64,000 bases of DNA from Opitutaceae bacterium TAV5. Lineage in GTDB: Bacteria > Verrucomicrobiota > Verrucomicrobiia > Opitutales > Opitutaceae. How positions within the stretch are numbered: position 1 is the first letter of the stretch; every line of letters starts with the position of its first letter. The notes beneath the pieces were generated by a model, which was not told the origin of the DNA, made no database searches, and saw only the letters and a list, made by a program, of their open reading frames with translations. Shown piece after piece: positions 17,496-26,200 of the stretch. The translations under genes and the position numbers were made by a program. The stretch spans positions 2,589,001-2,653,000 of the forward strand of contig CP007053.1 in the NCBI GenBank assembly GCA_000242935.3, given 5' to 3'.

Positions 17496-18452
17496 ATGCA
17501 CGCCATCCTCATTGATCGACAACAGAACCTGATCTGGAGCGAAGTGCCCGATCCGGTGGCCAGGGAAAACGAACTGCTGATCGAAGTGCACGCGGCGGCG
17601 TTGAACCGCGCGGACCTGATGCAACGGGCCGGAGAGTATCCGCCGCCGCCCGGCTGGCCGGAATGGATGGGCCTCGAGGTCGCGGGCGTCGTGCTCGAAG
17701 CGCCCGCGCAGGGCCGTTTCCGGCGGGGCGACCCGGTGTGTGCGCTGCTCGGCGGCGGTGGTTATGCGGAAAAGGTGGCCGTACCCGCGGACATGGCGCT
17801 TCCCGTCCCGCCCGGCTTGTCGATGGCGGAGGCGGCGGCGATTCCCGAAGCGTTTGCCACCTCCTGGCTCAACCTCTGCCTGGAAGGCGGCATGAAGGCG
17901 GGCGACACGGTCTTGATCCAGGCCGGCGCCAGCGGACTCGGCATCGCCGCCATCCAGTTGGCCAGAGAACTCGGCGCGACGGTCATGACCACCGTTGGTT
18001 CGGAAGAAAAGGCGTGCTTCGTGCGAACCATCGGCGCGGACATTGTCGTCAACCGCCGGACGGACGACCTGGGGGCGATCATGGAGCGACATCCTGTCAA
18101 CCTGGCGATGGATTGCGTGGCCGGCGCCGGGCTCGGCGCAAACGTCGTCAGAATGGCGCCGGGCGGACGCTGGATCGTGATCGCCACGCTGGGCGGGGCG
18201 AAGACGGAGATCGATATGAACGCATTTTTCCGGCGCGGCCTCAGGCTGATCGGCAGCACGCTGCGCAGCCGCACGTCGGAGGAGAAGGCAAAAATCCTGT
18301 CCGGCCTGGAATCCCTGCTCTGGGAAAAATTTGCGACGGGGAAACTCTGCCCGGTCATTCACAAGATACTGCCGATGCGCACTCACGCGGAGGAAGCCCA
18401 TGCCATTCTGCAAAACCAGGAAAACATCGGCAAAGTCGTCATGACGCTGTGA
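17496..18452 (+). CDS. Quinone oxidoreductase-like MDR protein (PIG3/Qor type)
   Basis: 318-residue NAD(P)H-dependent oxidoreductase of the zinc-free quinone oxidoreductase branch. NRADLMQRAGEYPPPPG and GLEVAGVV are typical of the PIG3 subgroup; the dinucleotide-binding segment is LIQAGASGLGIAAIQLAREL. ATG 17496 gives the family N terminus directly. It closes the rightward oxidation cluster, separated by 64 bases holding a C8-G10 tract. Members reduce quinones or enones; here it could supply or remove redox equivalents for the sugar pathway (inference). Confidence 0.88.
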   Translation: MHAILIDRQQNLIWSEVPDPVARENELLIEVHAAALNRADLMQRAGEYPPPPGWPEWMGLEVAGVVLEAPAQGRFRRGDPVCALLGGGGYAEKVAVPADMALPVPPGLSMAEAAAIPEAFATSWLNLCLEGGMKAGDTVLIQAGASGLGIAAIQLARELGATVMTTVGSEEKACFVRTIGADIVVNRRTDDLGAIMERHPVNLAMDCVAGAGLGANVVRMAPGGRWIVIATLGGAKTEIDMNAFFRRGLRLIGSTLRSRTSEEKAKILSGLESLLWEKFATGKLCPVIHKILPMRTHAEEAHAILQNQENIGKVVMTL

Positions 18453-18594
18453 AAGCAATCGGAAGCCCGATGCGCACTGGCATGGCAGCAATTCCATCAA
18501 CCATCGCCAGTCGACGCTACTCGGCGGGCGATGCCATCATCACAAAAATCTTCGAAAAGTCGCTCGACGGATTCGTCCCCCGAAGAGGGTTACC

Positions 18595-18765
18595 GTGACC
18601 GTGCAGATCAAGTGGGGCAAGAACGACAAGGGACAGTTCGTCCCCGTCGGGCAGCCCGGCCCCGAAAAGACCCTCTCCGCGCAACTCGTCCTGCTCGCGA
18701 TGGGTTTTTTCGCCCCCGAGCAGCCGCTCTTGAAAAAACTCGGCCGGGAGACCGCAACTCCCGTG
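18595..18765 (+). pseudogene. Fragment of glutamate synthase small subunit (gltD)
   Basis: About 56 codons read VQIKWGKNDKGQFVP and then EKTLSAQLVLLAMGFFAPEQ, followed by LLKKLGRE. This matches the C-terminal part of GltD (consensus ...GSEKTWPADLVLLAMGF...), the NADPH- and iron-sulphur-containing subunit of glutamate synthase. Neither the preceding FAD/NADPH domains nor the final part of the protein is present; after LLKKLGRE the frame runs into unrelated sequence. It is a remnant 2.7 kb before an intact gltB. No intact gltD is in the window. Confidence 0.65.
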
Positions 18766-18867
18766 AACCGGAGTCGGCGAATGCCGACGTATCCGAAAGG
18801 ATATTACGATAATTTTCCGGCTCTGCGGCGGCGTCGGGTATTGCCTCCACGGCGCCCGTCCGGAGAT

Positions 18868-19210
18868 TCAGCCGGCCTGATGGCAGGCTGCTTCCCGTTG
18901 CCTCCAGCCCGGGTGGTCACCGACCGGGAGCAACGAGCGCACCCGCATCAGCTCGCCCACGTTTTCCATCGTCATCAGCCCGACAAAACGCCCGTGCCGG
19001 TCCGTGACCGTCAGCACCGGGCACCCGTATCCCTGCATTTCGCGGAAGGCGTCCTCCAACGGCGCATCCGCAGCGACGGACGGCAGAATCGCTGCGCATG
19101 ATCTCGGCGTGATAATAGCCGAGGCCGATCCATGCCAGGAAAAGCCAGAAAGTGAGATGTATCCGGATTTCGGTGCCCGCGATACGGGCGATCAGGGTTG
19201 ACCAGCGCAT
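18868..19210 (-). pseudogene. Remnant of an M50-family (site-2 protease) membrane metalloprotease with CBS domain
   Basis: The minus strand begins with the typical N terminus of M50/CBS proteases (MRWSTLIARIAGTEIRIHLT, then FWLFLAWIGLGYY). Near 19075-19100 the reading frame changes and continues with a CBS-domain end: EDAFREMQGYGCPVLTVTD, RHGRFVGLMTMENVGELMRV, then a stop at 18868. About 220 residues, including the zinc-binding HExxH core, are missing. So it is an internal deletion plus frameshift. It lies four bases after the GspE-type gene and was probably in its operon. Confidence 0.68.
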
Positions 19211-19214
19211 GATG

Positions 19215-20687
19215 TCAGGCGGGTTGACGGGTTGATGTCGTTGTTCTTTTCCGGGTCGTCGGGAGGTAGAAACCCGTGCCTCCGACGGACCGGATTTCCG
19301 AAAGCGTGGTGAGGCCCCTGGCCACCTTGAGCAGGTCGTCCTGCACGAAGGAGAGTGTCCCGCCGCGGCGGATGCGGCGGCGCAGGGTGTGCTCGTCCAC
19401 GTGTTGCAGGATCATGTCGGCATCTTTCTCCCTGAGGCGGTAAACCTCGAAAATGCCGATCCGCCCGCGATAGCCGGCGTGCCGGCATTCCTCGCAACCG
19501 CCGGCATGCCAGGTGAGCGCGGGCACCGGCTGCCCGCAGTCTTCCAGCCATTGCGCTTCGGCCGGGGTGGGCGGCTCCTGCCGGCGGCAGGCGGGGCAGA
19601 GCCGGCGCACGAGACGCTGCGCCACGATCAGATCGAGCGAAGCGGCGATTTCGTGATCGGCCAGGCCGAAGTTGCGCAGGACGGTGATGGTGCCGGCCGC
19701 GTCCCGCGCGTGCAGTGTACTGATAAACGTATGACCGCTGTCGGCCGCGTCCAGCGCCGCACGGGCGGAGACGGCGTCGCGCATCTCGCCCATGAAGATG
19801 ACGTCGGGATCGAGCCGCAGCAAGGCCTTCACCCCTTCGGCGAAACCCAGGCCCTGTTGCGGATTCACCTGAATCTGGGTGACGTCCTCGATGGTGTATT
19901 CGACCGGCTCCTCGATGGTCACGATGGCCCGGCCGGTTTTCCGGAGTTCGTGCAGGAGGGCGTAGGCCGTCGTCGTCTTGCCGGTGCCCGTGGGGCCGCT
20001 GATCAGGATCATGCCCCGCGCATCGTGAAGCGCGGCGGAAAGCGTCCGGTGGTCGGCGGGACTCAGGCCCAGCTCTTCGAACTGCATCCGTGCCGGCTCC
20101 GTGAAAAGAAGCCGCAAGGCCAGCTTCTCGCCGATCACCGTCGGGACTGTGGCCACACGCACGGCGACCGTGCGGTCATCGACCGCGAATTCCGCCCGCC
20201 CTTCCCGGGGTGCGAGGGCGAAAGCGGGCTCGATGCTGGCATTGCTCTTGAAGGAGCGCAGAACGTGCAGGCCTGTATCCGTATCCAGCCGGGCCGTGTC
20301 CGACAATTCCCCGTCGATCCTCACGCGCAGCCGGTAACCGTCCGGCGCGGGGTCGAGATGGATGTCCGAAACATTTTCGCGCACGGCGTCTTTCAACAAG
20401 GCTCCCACCAGAGCGCTTGTCCGTGCGGTGTCGTCGTTATCTGTCGGCCCCTCGTGCAGGAGCGCGTTCAGCTCCCGGGAGAGATGGAGGCGGAGTGCAC
20501 GCGGTGTTTCCGTATCCGGCCCGTTGCCGGAGGGGCCGCGCGGATTGGCGTGCGTGCCGGGCGCGGCGCCGGCTGCTGCCGCCGGGGCGGGGCTGCCTTG
20601 CCGCGCGGCCGGAGAGGCCGGCTCCGGTGAGGCTGCCGGCTTCGCGTCCGTGGACAGGGATCTCTGTTTTCGGGTCGCGGTCGCCAT
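19215..20687 (-). CDS. GspE/PulE/PilB-type secretion or pilus assembly ATPase
   Basis: Cytoplasmic hexameric ATPase that powers type II secretion or type IV pilus assembly. From ATG 20687 it has 490 residues: an Ala/Pro-rich low-complexity N-terminal region (about 70 residues), the N2-type domain with SDIHLDPAPDGYRLRVRIDG, Walker A GPTGTGKTT near residue 228, Asp box and Walker B DPDVIFMGEMRD, His box, and the four-cysteine zinc element CPACRR...CEECRHAGYRGRIG. ATG 20717 is an alternative start. It is complete, with all motifs. It lacks neighbours for a full pilus system, so it may serve the solitary pseudopilins encoded around it (inference) or partner genes elsewhere. Confidence 0.9.
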   Translation of the reverse strand: MATATRKQRSLSTDAKPAASPEPASPAARQGSPAPAAAAGAAPGTHANPRGPSGNGPDTETPRALRLHLSRELNALLHEGPTDNDDTARTSALVGALLKDAVRENVSDIHLDPAPDGYRLRVRIDGELSDTARLDTDTGLHVLRSFKSNASIEPAFALAPREGRAEFAVDDRTVAVRVATVPTVIGEKLALRLLFTEPARMQFEELGLSPADHRTLSAALHDARGMILISGPTGTGKTTTAYALLHELRKTGRAIVTIEEPVEYTIEDVTQIQVNPQQGLGFAEGVKALLRLDPDVIFMGEMRDAVSARAALDAADSGHTFISTLHARDAAGTITVLRNFGLADHEIAASLDLIVAQRLVRRLCPACRRQEPPTPAEAQWLEDCGQPVPALTWHAGGCEECRHAGYRGRIGIFEVYRLREKDADMILQHVDEHTLRRRIRRGGTLSFVQDDLLKVARGLTTLSEIRSVGGTGFYLPTTRKRTTTSTRQPA

Positions 20688-20798
20688 AGCTTGACCGGGT
20701 ACCCCTTCATAAAACATGCCAACCGGTACTTCGTAATTATGATATTCGTGGACAATATCTTGTGTGTCAGGCTGGCATTGGCGGCGAGTCAGGATTTC

Positions 20799-20865
20799 CG
20801 CAAACCGGGTCGCCGGGTCCGTTCCGGGTGAGTCATTGTGTCGCAGGCATGACTGCCGGTTTGCG
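20799..20865 (-). ncRNA. Possible structured 5' leader of the GspE-type gene
   Basis: On the minus strand, CGCAAACCGG (20865-20856) and CCGGUUUGCG (20808-20799) are exact complements around a 47-base insert. Inside, a GGCA-GUCA-UGCC hairpin follows GCAAACC and is followed by GCGACACAAUGAC. That order loosely resembles the start of the c-di-GMP-I (GEMM) riboswitch (GCAAACC, tetraloop hairpin, GACGCAAAGCC), but the match is incomplete and the 10-base pairing would compete with that fold. A structured leader is likely; riboswitch identity is only a hypothesis. Confidence 0.3.
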
Positions 20866-21109
20866 AGGTGGCGGAGCCTTCTTCCGGGCCGCTCCGGGGT
20901 GTCGCAATTCCGGGGAGGCTTCCCCTGGTGGTTGCGCATCCTCGTGACCGTTCGCGGGCTGCCCGCGATTGTGATTTTCCCTGCTTATAGTAGTGAGACG
21001 CGAGATACGGTCGGGAAATTGCTGCGCCCGGGCGTGAAGGTTTCACTTGAACAGCAGGTCGCTCCGCCTACTGGTTGGACCCCTGTCTCGACCAAAACAA
21101 GAACGAATG

Positions 21110-21247
21110 AGTATCGGAGCCACCTGCAAATCGCTCGACGACCATCCTGCTGATGACCCTGTCACTGGCATCCTTGCCGTAGCCCCGGTTGACTCCAAAC
21201 GCTCCAAAACGACGACTGCCACGATTAAAACCATCCGGTTTTTCTGA
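21110..21247 (+). CDS. Possible 45-residue leader ORF before gltB
   Basis: ATG 21110 opens a short frame (MSIGATCKSLDDHPADDP, ending TIKTIRFF) that stops 39 bases before a terminator-like hairpin in the gltB leader. I do not recognise it. There is no Shine-Dalgarno, and it may be chance. It is listed because its position between a promoter-bearing gap and a terminator is where an attenuator peptide would sit. The rest of 20688-21507 (about 820 bases) shows no other gene that I can support. Confidence 0.2.
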   Translation, partial: SIGATCKSLDDHPADDPVTGILAVAPVDSKRSKTTTATIKTIRFF

Positions 21248-21286
21248 CGAGACCCGACCCTACCAAGACGACTAGCAACCGATCAG

Positions 21287-21324
21287 GCCGGCCTCGCAGA
21301 ACCAGCGACGAGACCGGCTTTTTT
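21287..21324 (+). terminator. Intrinsic terminator or attenuator in the gltB leader
   Basis: GCCGGCCTCG (21287-21296) pairs with CGAGACCGGC (21309-21318) with one mismatch, and six T's follow (21319-21324). It lies about 183 bases before the gltB ATG, so it could end a short leader transcript or act as an attenuator. Confidence 0.6.
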
Positions 21325-21507
21325 GTGTGCGCATGCATCCTGCTACGCGTTCCGGCAGCCAATCTCTCCGAAACCCGACCGTCCAGAACCAGAAAAACCG
21401 GCAACACTCTCACCGCCACTTAACGCCAGAATCCGGCATCCGCCCTTTTCAAATCCGTTTCCCTCCCTCCATCCTCCCGCCCGACGCGACCACACCCGTT
21501 TACCAAC

Positions 21508-24500
21508 ATGGCCAACATCATCCCGTCTCCCCTTTACCACTCCGAGCAGGAGCACGACGCCTGCGGCGTCGGCTTCATCGCCAAGCTCAACGGCGAACGC
21601 TCCTACGACGTCGTGGCCCGCGCCGTGGCCGCTCTCAAGGCCCTCGCCCATCGCGGCGCGATCGATGCCGATGCCGTGACCGGTGACGGCGCCGGCCTGC
21701 TCACCCAGCTCCCGCTCCCGCTGTTCAAGGACTACCTCGCGCAAAAGGGCCTTCCTCCGCTCCGTCGTGACAGCGACCTCGGCGTTGGCATGTTCTTCAT
21801 CTCGCGTCGCGACGCCTACACCGAGATCAACGCCCGCAAGCTCATCGTCGATTCCATCCAGGCCGAAGGCCTCACCCTCCTCGGCTGGCGCGATGTTCCC
21901 GTCAACGCCTCCTGCCTCGGTCGCAAGGCCCTCGACACCCAGCCGCTCATCGTCCAGGCGCTCGTCGCCCGCACCGACGAAGCGGTCTCCGACGACGAAT
22001 TCGAACGGAAGCTCTTCCTCGCGCAGAACACCATCGAGAACAAGACCTACGCGCAAAACTTCAGCGGCCTCTACATCTGTTCCTTCTCCTCGCGCACCAT
22101 CGTCTACAAGGGTCTGCTCACCCCGGCCCAGATCGCCCGGTTCTATCCCGACCTGAAGTCGCCGCTCTTCCAGACCGCCTTTGCGATTTTCCACCAGCGT
22201 TTCTCGACCAACACCTTCCCCACCTGGGAGCTCGCCCACCCGTTCCGGATGATGGCGCACAACGGCGAGATCAACACCATCCGCGGCAACCGCAACCTCA
22301 TGCGCGCCCGCGAGAACTCCACCGCCTTCGGCGTCTGGGGCGAGCGTTTCCACGACCTCAAGCCGCTCATCCAGCCCGGCATGAGCGACTCCGCCACCTT
22401 CGACAACGCCCTCCAGGCCATCACCCTTGGCGGACGCAATCCTCTCCACGCCGCCATGATGATGATGCCGCCCGCGTGGGAAAAGGACAATACCCTCACC
22501 CCCGAGGCGCGCGCCTTCTTCCGCTACCACGCCTGTATCATGGAGCCCTGGGACGGCCCCGCCGCCATCATCTTCACCGATGGCCGCACCATCGGCGCCG
22601 CCCTCGACCGCAACGGCCTCCGCCCCGCCCGCTACAAGATCTTCGACGACGGCTACGTCATCCTCGCCTCCGAAGCCGGCCTCGTGCACGACTTCCCCGG
22701 CAAGGTCACCGAAGCCGGCCGCCTCGGCCCCGGCCGCATGATCGCCATTGATCTGACATCCGGCGCCTTCCTGCGCGACGACGAGATCAAGGGCGCCATC
22801 ACCCGCCATCCCCGCTCCGGCGATCTCAAGGACTGGTGCGAGGAGCACCTCGCCAATCTCCAGGCTCACGCCGCCGGGCAAAACCTCGTCGACACGCCCG
22901 CCGCGCCCGATGTCCGCGAACAACTCGCCTTCGGTTACGAAACCGACGAACTCGAACTTGTTCTCACCCCGCTGGCCGAAGGCCTCGACCCCACCGGGTC
23001 GATGGGCGACGACACTCCGCTCGCCGTCCTCTCGCGCCGCCCGCGCCTCCTCTACACCTATTTCAAGCAGCTCTTCGCGCAGGTCACCAACCCGCCGATC
23101 GACTCCATTCGCGAGAAGGCCGTCATGTCGCTCTCGATGATCCTCGGCGGCCGCCTCGGCCTCTTCGAGGAACTTCCGGAAACCACCGGCTTCGTCGAAC
23201 TCGACACGCCCATCCTCTTCAACAGCGAACTCGCCGCCCTCGCCGATCTGCCCGCGCTCAAGGGCCGCGTCGTCCGCCTCGCCGCGCATTTTGATGCCGC
23301 CGCCGGCCCTGCCGGACTCGAGCCCGCGCTCAAGGCCCTCGCCGCCGCCGCCGGGAAGGCCGTCCGCGACGACGGCGCCAAGCTCATCGTCATCACCGAC
23401 AAGGGCGTCGATGCGCAACACGCGCCCCTCCCGATGCTCCTCGCCGTCGGCGCCGTGCATCAACAGATCGTCCGCGCCGGCCTCCGCCTCCGCTGCGACC
23501 TCGTGGCCGAGACCGGCGAAGCCCGCGAAGTCCACCAGATCGCCACGCTGCTCGCCTTCGGCGTCAACGCCGTCAACCCGTACCTCGCGCTCGACACCGT
23601 CAGCGACCTCGCTGTCACGGAAAAGACCGGCAAGCCGGTCGATCCTCTCACCGCGCGTATCAACTATCGCACGACGATCGACGCCGGCCTGCTCAAGATC
23701 ATGGCCAAGATGGGCATCTCCACGCTCGCCAGCTACCGCGGCTCGCAGATCTTCGAAGCCCTCGGTGTCGGCCGCGACGTCGTCGAGGAGTGTTTCACCG
23801 GCACCCCGTCGCCTGTCGGCGGCATCGGTTACGAACAGATCGCCGAAGAAACCCTCCGCCGCCACGCCCGTGCCTGGCCGCAGGCAAGTGGCACGGGCTT
23901 CCAGCCCGTGGGCGTTGCCTCTCCGCAGGGTGGCGCGGGCGTCTCGCCCGCCTCCGACCGGGCCGCAGGCGTCCCGCCTGCTTCCGGCACGGCCGAGCTC
24001 GCCGCCGCCACCGCCGTGCCCACCCTCGCGCCCGAAGGCTACTACCGCGTCAACAAGAAGGGCGAAGGCGAGTTCCACGGCTGGAACCCGAAGGTGGTCG
24101 CCTCGATGAACAAGTTCATCCGCGGCGGGACGTACGAATCCTGGACCGACTGGCGCACGCAAGGTGACGACCACCAGCCCGTCGCCATCAAGGACCTCCT
24201 CAAGATCCGCTTCGACGGACGCACACCCGTCGAACTCGACGAAGTCGAGACGATCGAGGAAATCCGCCGCCGCTTCACCACGGCCGGCATGTCGCTCGGC
24301 GCGCTCTCGCCCGAGATGCACGAAGCCCTCGCCATCGCGATGAACCGCATCGGGGGAAAATCCAACTCCGGCGAAGGCGGCGAGGACCCGGCGCGCTTTT
24401 CCATCCGCGAAAACGGCGATAACGCCAACTCCGCCATCAAGCAGGTTGCCTCCGGCCGCTTCGGCGTCACTGCCGAGTACCTCGCCAACGCCAAGGAAAT

Positions 24501-26187
24501 CGAGATCAAGATGGCCCAAGGCGCCAAGCCCGGCGAAGGCGGCCAGCTTCCCGGCAACAAGGTCACACCGCTGATCGCGCGCCTCCGCCACAGCGTGCCC
24601 GGCGTCATGCTCATCTCGCCGCCGCCGCACCACGACATCTACTCCATCGAGGATCTCGCGCAGCTCATCTTCGATCTCAAGGAAGTGAATCCGCGCGCCA
24701 AGGTCTGCGTGAAGCTCGTCAGCAGCAGCGGCGTCGGCACCGTGGCCGCCGGCGTGGCCAAGGCCTACGCCGACGTCGTGCTCGTCTCCGGACACGATGG
24801 CGGCACCGGCGCCTCGCCCATCGCCTCGATCAAGAACGCCGGCTCCGCCTGGGAGATCGGCGTCGCCGAGGCGCACCAGGTGCTCATGATGAACGGCCTG
24901 CGCGGCCGCGTCGTCCTCCGCACCGACGGCGGCATGAAGACCGGCCGCGACATCGTCATCGCCGCCCTGCTCGGCGCCGAGGAGTTCAACTTCGGCACCG
25001 CCGCCCTCATCGCCGGCGGCTGCGCCATGTTCCGTGTTTGCCATCTGAATACGTGCCCGGTCGGTGTCGCCACCCAGCGCGAGGACCTGCGCGCCAAGTT
25101 CCGCGGCAAGCCGGAAAACATCATCAACTTCTTCAACGCCGTCGCCGAGGACGTCCGCCACTACCTCGCCCGCCTCGGCGCGCGCACGATCAACGAAATC
25201 ATCGGCCGCGTGGACCTCCTCGAACAGATCGATGATCCCGCCAACCCGAAGACGAAGTACCTCGATCTCGCCGGCCTCCTCCACAACCCGGACCCGGCCG
25301 GCGAGCACGACCGCCACCACACCCGCGAACGCAACGAACGCTTCGGCAACGAAGGCTCGCTCGACGAAGCGATCACGCAGGAGGCGCGCGACGTCATTCT
25401 CGGCAAGTCCGCCCGCCTCGTGGGCCGCTACAAGGTCACCAACGTCAATCGCGACATCGGCACCTTCCTCTCCGGCCAGATCGCCTACGTGCGCGGCAAC
25501 ACCGGCCTCCCGCCCGGCACGATCGACCTCACCTTCACCGGTTCGGCCGGCCAGTCGTTCGGCACCTTCCTCGTCAACGGCATCCGCCTCACGCTCAACG
25601 GCGAGGCCAACGATTACGTCGGCAAGGGCATGAACGGCGGCGAGATCATCATCCGGCCCAAGCCCAGCGAAACCTTCGTGTGGCGCCACCAGTCGATCCT
25701 CGGCAACACCTGCCTCTACGGGGCGACGGGCGGCTTCCTCTTCGCCGCCGGCCGCGCCGGCGAACGCTTCGCCGTCCGCAACTCCGGAGCCACCGCGGTG
25801 GTCGAGGGTGTGGGCGACCACGGTTGCGAATACATGACCGGCGGCCTCATCGTGATCCTCGGATCGACCGGCATCAATTTCGGCGCCGGCATGAGCGGCG
25901 GCCTTGCCTTCGTGTATGACGAAAAGGGTGACTTCGAAAAGAAGATCAACCCGGCGATGATCGGCCTGGAGCGCCTCACCGACGACAACGAATCCGAAAG
26001 CCTGCGCAACCTGATCGCGACGCATTTCCGCGCCACGAGCAGCCTGCACGCGCAGTCACTCACGGAGGACTGGGACAACGAGAAGCACAAGTTCTGGAAG
26101 GTGATCCCGCACCCGCCCGTGGCTGACGCTCCGAAGCCCGTCTACCAGTTCGACCGCGCCCGCCTGCCCGAAGGCGTGGCGGTGTGA
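21508..26187 (+). CDS. gltB: Glutamate synthase large subunit
   Basis: 1559 residues. It uses glutamine to convert 2-oxoglutarate to two glutamates, in the cytoplasm, normally with the GltD subunit. Domains in order: class II amidotransferase with nucleophile Cys19 (HDACGVGF) and HRGAIDADAVTGDGAG; the central domain; the FMN domain (SNSGEGGEDPAR, GAKPGEGGQLPG, SGHDGGTGASP); the 3Fe-4S ligands in GGCAMFRVCHLNTCPVG; and the GXGXG beta-helix at the C terminus (GMNGGEIIIRP). An 18-residue propeptide is implied. At residues about 794-826, in the linker before the FMN domain, an intergenic hairpin repeat has inserted in frame, adding a Gly/Pro/Ala/Ser-rich loop. gltD is not adjacent; only a fragment lies 2.7 kb upstream. 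Confidence 0.97.
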   Translation: MANIIPSPLYHSEQEHDACGVGFIAKLNGERSYDVVARAVAALKALAHRGAIDADAVTGDGAGLLTQLPLPLFKDYLAQKGLPPLRRDSDLGVGMFFISRRDAYTEINARKLIVDSIQAEGLTLLGWRDVPVNASCLGRKALDTQPLIVQALVARTDEAVSDDEFERKLFLAQNTIENKTYAQNFSGLYICSFSSRTIVYKGLLTPAQIARFYPDLKSPLFQTAFAIFHQRFSTNTFPTWELAHPFRMMAHNGEINTIRGNRNLMRARENSTAFGVWGERFHDLKPLIQPGMSDSATFDNALQAITLGGRNPLHAAMMMMPPAWEKDNTLTPEARAFFRYHACIMEPWDGPAAIIFTDGRTIGAALDRNGLRPARYKIFDDGYVILASEAGLVHDFPGKVTEAGRLGPGRMIAIDLTSGAFLRDDEIKGAITRHPRSGDLKDWCEEHLANLQAHAAGQNLVDTPAAPDVREQLAFGYETDELELVLTPLAEGLDPTGSMGDDTPLAVLSRRPRLLYTYFKQLFAQVTNPPIDSIREKAVMSLSMILGGRLGLFEELPETTGFVELDTPILFNSELAALADLPALKGRVVRLAAHFDAAAGPAGLEPALKALAAAAGKAVRDDGAKLIVITDKGVDAQHAPLPMLLAVGAVHQQIVRAGLRLRCDLVAETGEAREVHQIATLLAFGVNAVNPYLALDTVSDLAVTEKTGKPVDPLTARINYRTTIDAGLLKIMAKMGISTLASYRGSQIFEALGVGRDVVEECFTGTPSPVGGIGYEQIAEETLRRHARAWPQASGTGFQPVGVASPQGGAGVSPASDRAAGVPPASGTAELAAATAVPTLAPEGYYRVNKKGEGEFHGWNPKVVASMNKFIRGGTYESWTDWRTQGDDHQPVAIKDLLKIRFDGRTPVELDEVETIEEIRRRFTTAGMSLGALSPEMHEALAIAMNRIGGKSNSGEGGEDPARFSIRENGDNANSAIKQVASGRFGVTAEYLANAKEIEIKMAQGAKPGEGGQLPGNKVTPLIARLRHSVPGVMLISPPPHHDIYSIEDLAQLIFDLKEVNPRAKVCVKLVSSSGVGTVAAGVAKAYADVVLVSGHDGGTGASPIASIKNAGSAWEIGVAEAHQVLMMNGLRGRVVLRTDGGMKTGRDIVIAALLGAEEFNFGTAALIAGGCAMFRVCHLNTCPVGVATQREDLRAKFRGKPENIINFFNAVAEDVRHYLARLGARTINEIIGRVDLLEQIDDPANPKTKYLDLAGLLHNPDPAGEHDRHHTRERNERFGNEGSLDEAITQEARDVILGKSARLVGRYKVTNVNRDIGTFLSGQIAYVRGNTGLPPGTIDLTFTGSAGQSFGTFLVNGIRLTLNGEANDYVGKGMNGGEIIIRPKPSETFVWRHQSILGNTCLYGATGGFLFAAGRAGERFAVRNSGATAVVEGVGDHGCEYMTGGLIVILGSTGINFGAGMSGGLAFVYDEKGDFEKKINPAMIGLERLTDDNESESLRNLIATHFRATSSLHAQSLTEDWDNEKHKFWKVIPHPPVADAPKPVYQFDRARLPEGVAV
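23889..23985 (+). repeat. Hairpin repeat cluster inserted in frame in gltB
   Basis: Three short hairpins lie in tandem inside the gltB reading frame: CACGGGC-TTCCA-GCCCGTG (23892-23910), GCGGGC-GTCTC-GCCCGC (23935-23951) and GCAGGC-GTCCC-GCCTGC (23965-23981). The same units occur between genes at 37582-37671, 38923-39090 and 55785-55998. They translate as GTGFQPVGVASPQGGAGVSP and similar, absent from the GltB family consensus. Confidence 0.8.
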
Positions 26188-26200
26188 AGAAGCCGTTTGC

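Noticed and set aside
17663-18598. 311-residue forward frame overlapping the quinone oxidoreductase-like gene
   Set aside because: It is a shifted-frame shadow, very Arg/Gly-rich and without motifs.
19215-20687. Full type II secretion or type IV pilus operon around the GspE gene
   Set aside because: No GspD, GspF, PilT or peptidase gene lies nearby; the gene stands alone with only a protease remnant beside it.
21343-26049. 1568-residue open frame on the minus strand opposite gltB
   Set aside because: It has no recognisable domain, is Gly/Ala/Val/Glu/Asp-rich as expected for the antisense of a GC-rich gene, and gltB explains the sequence fully.
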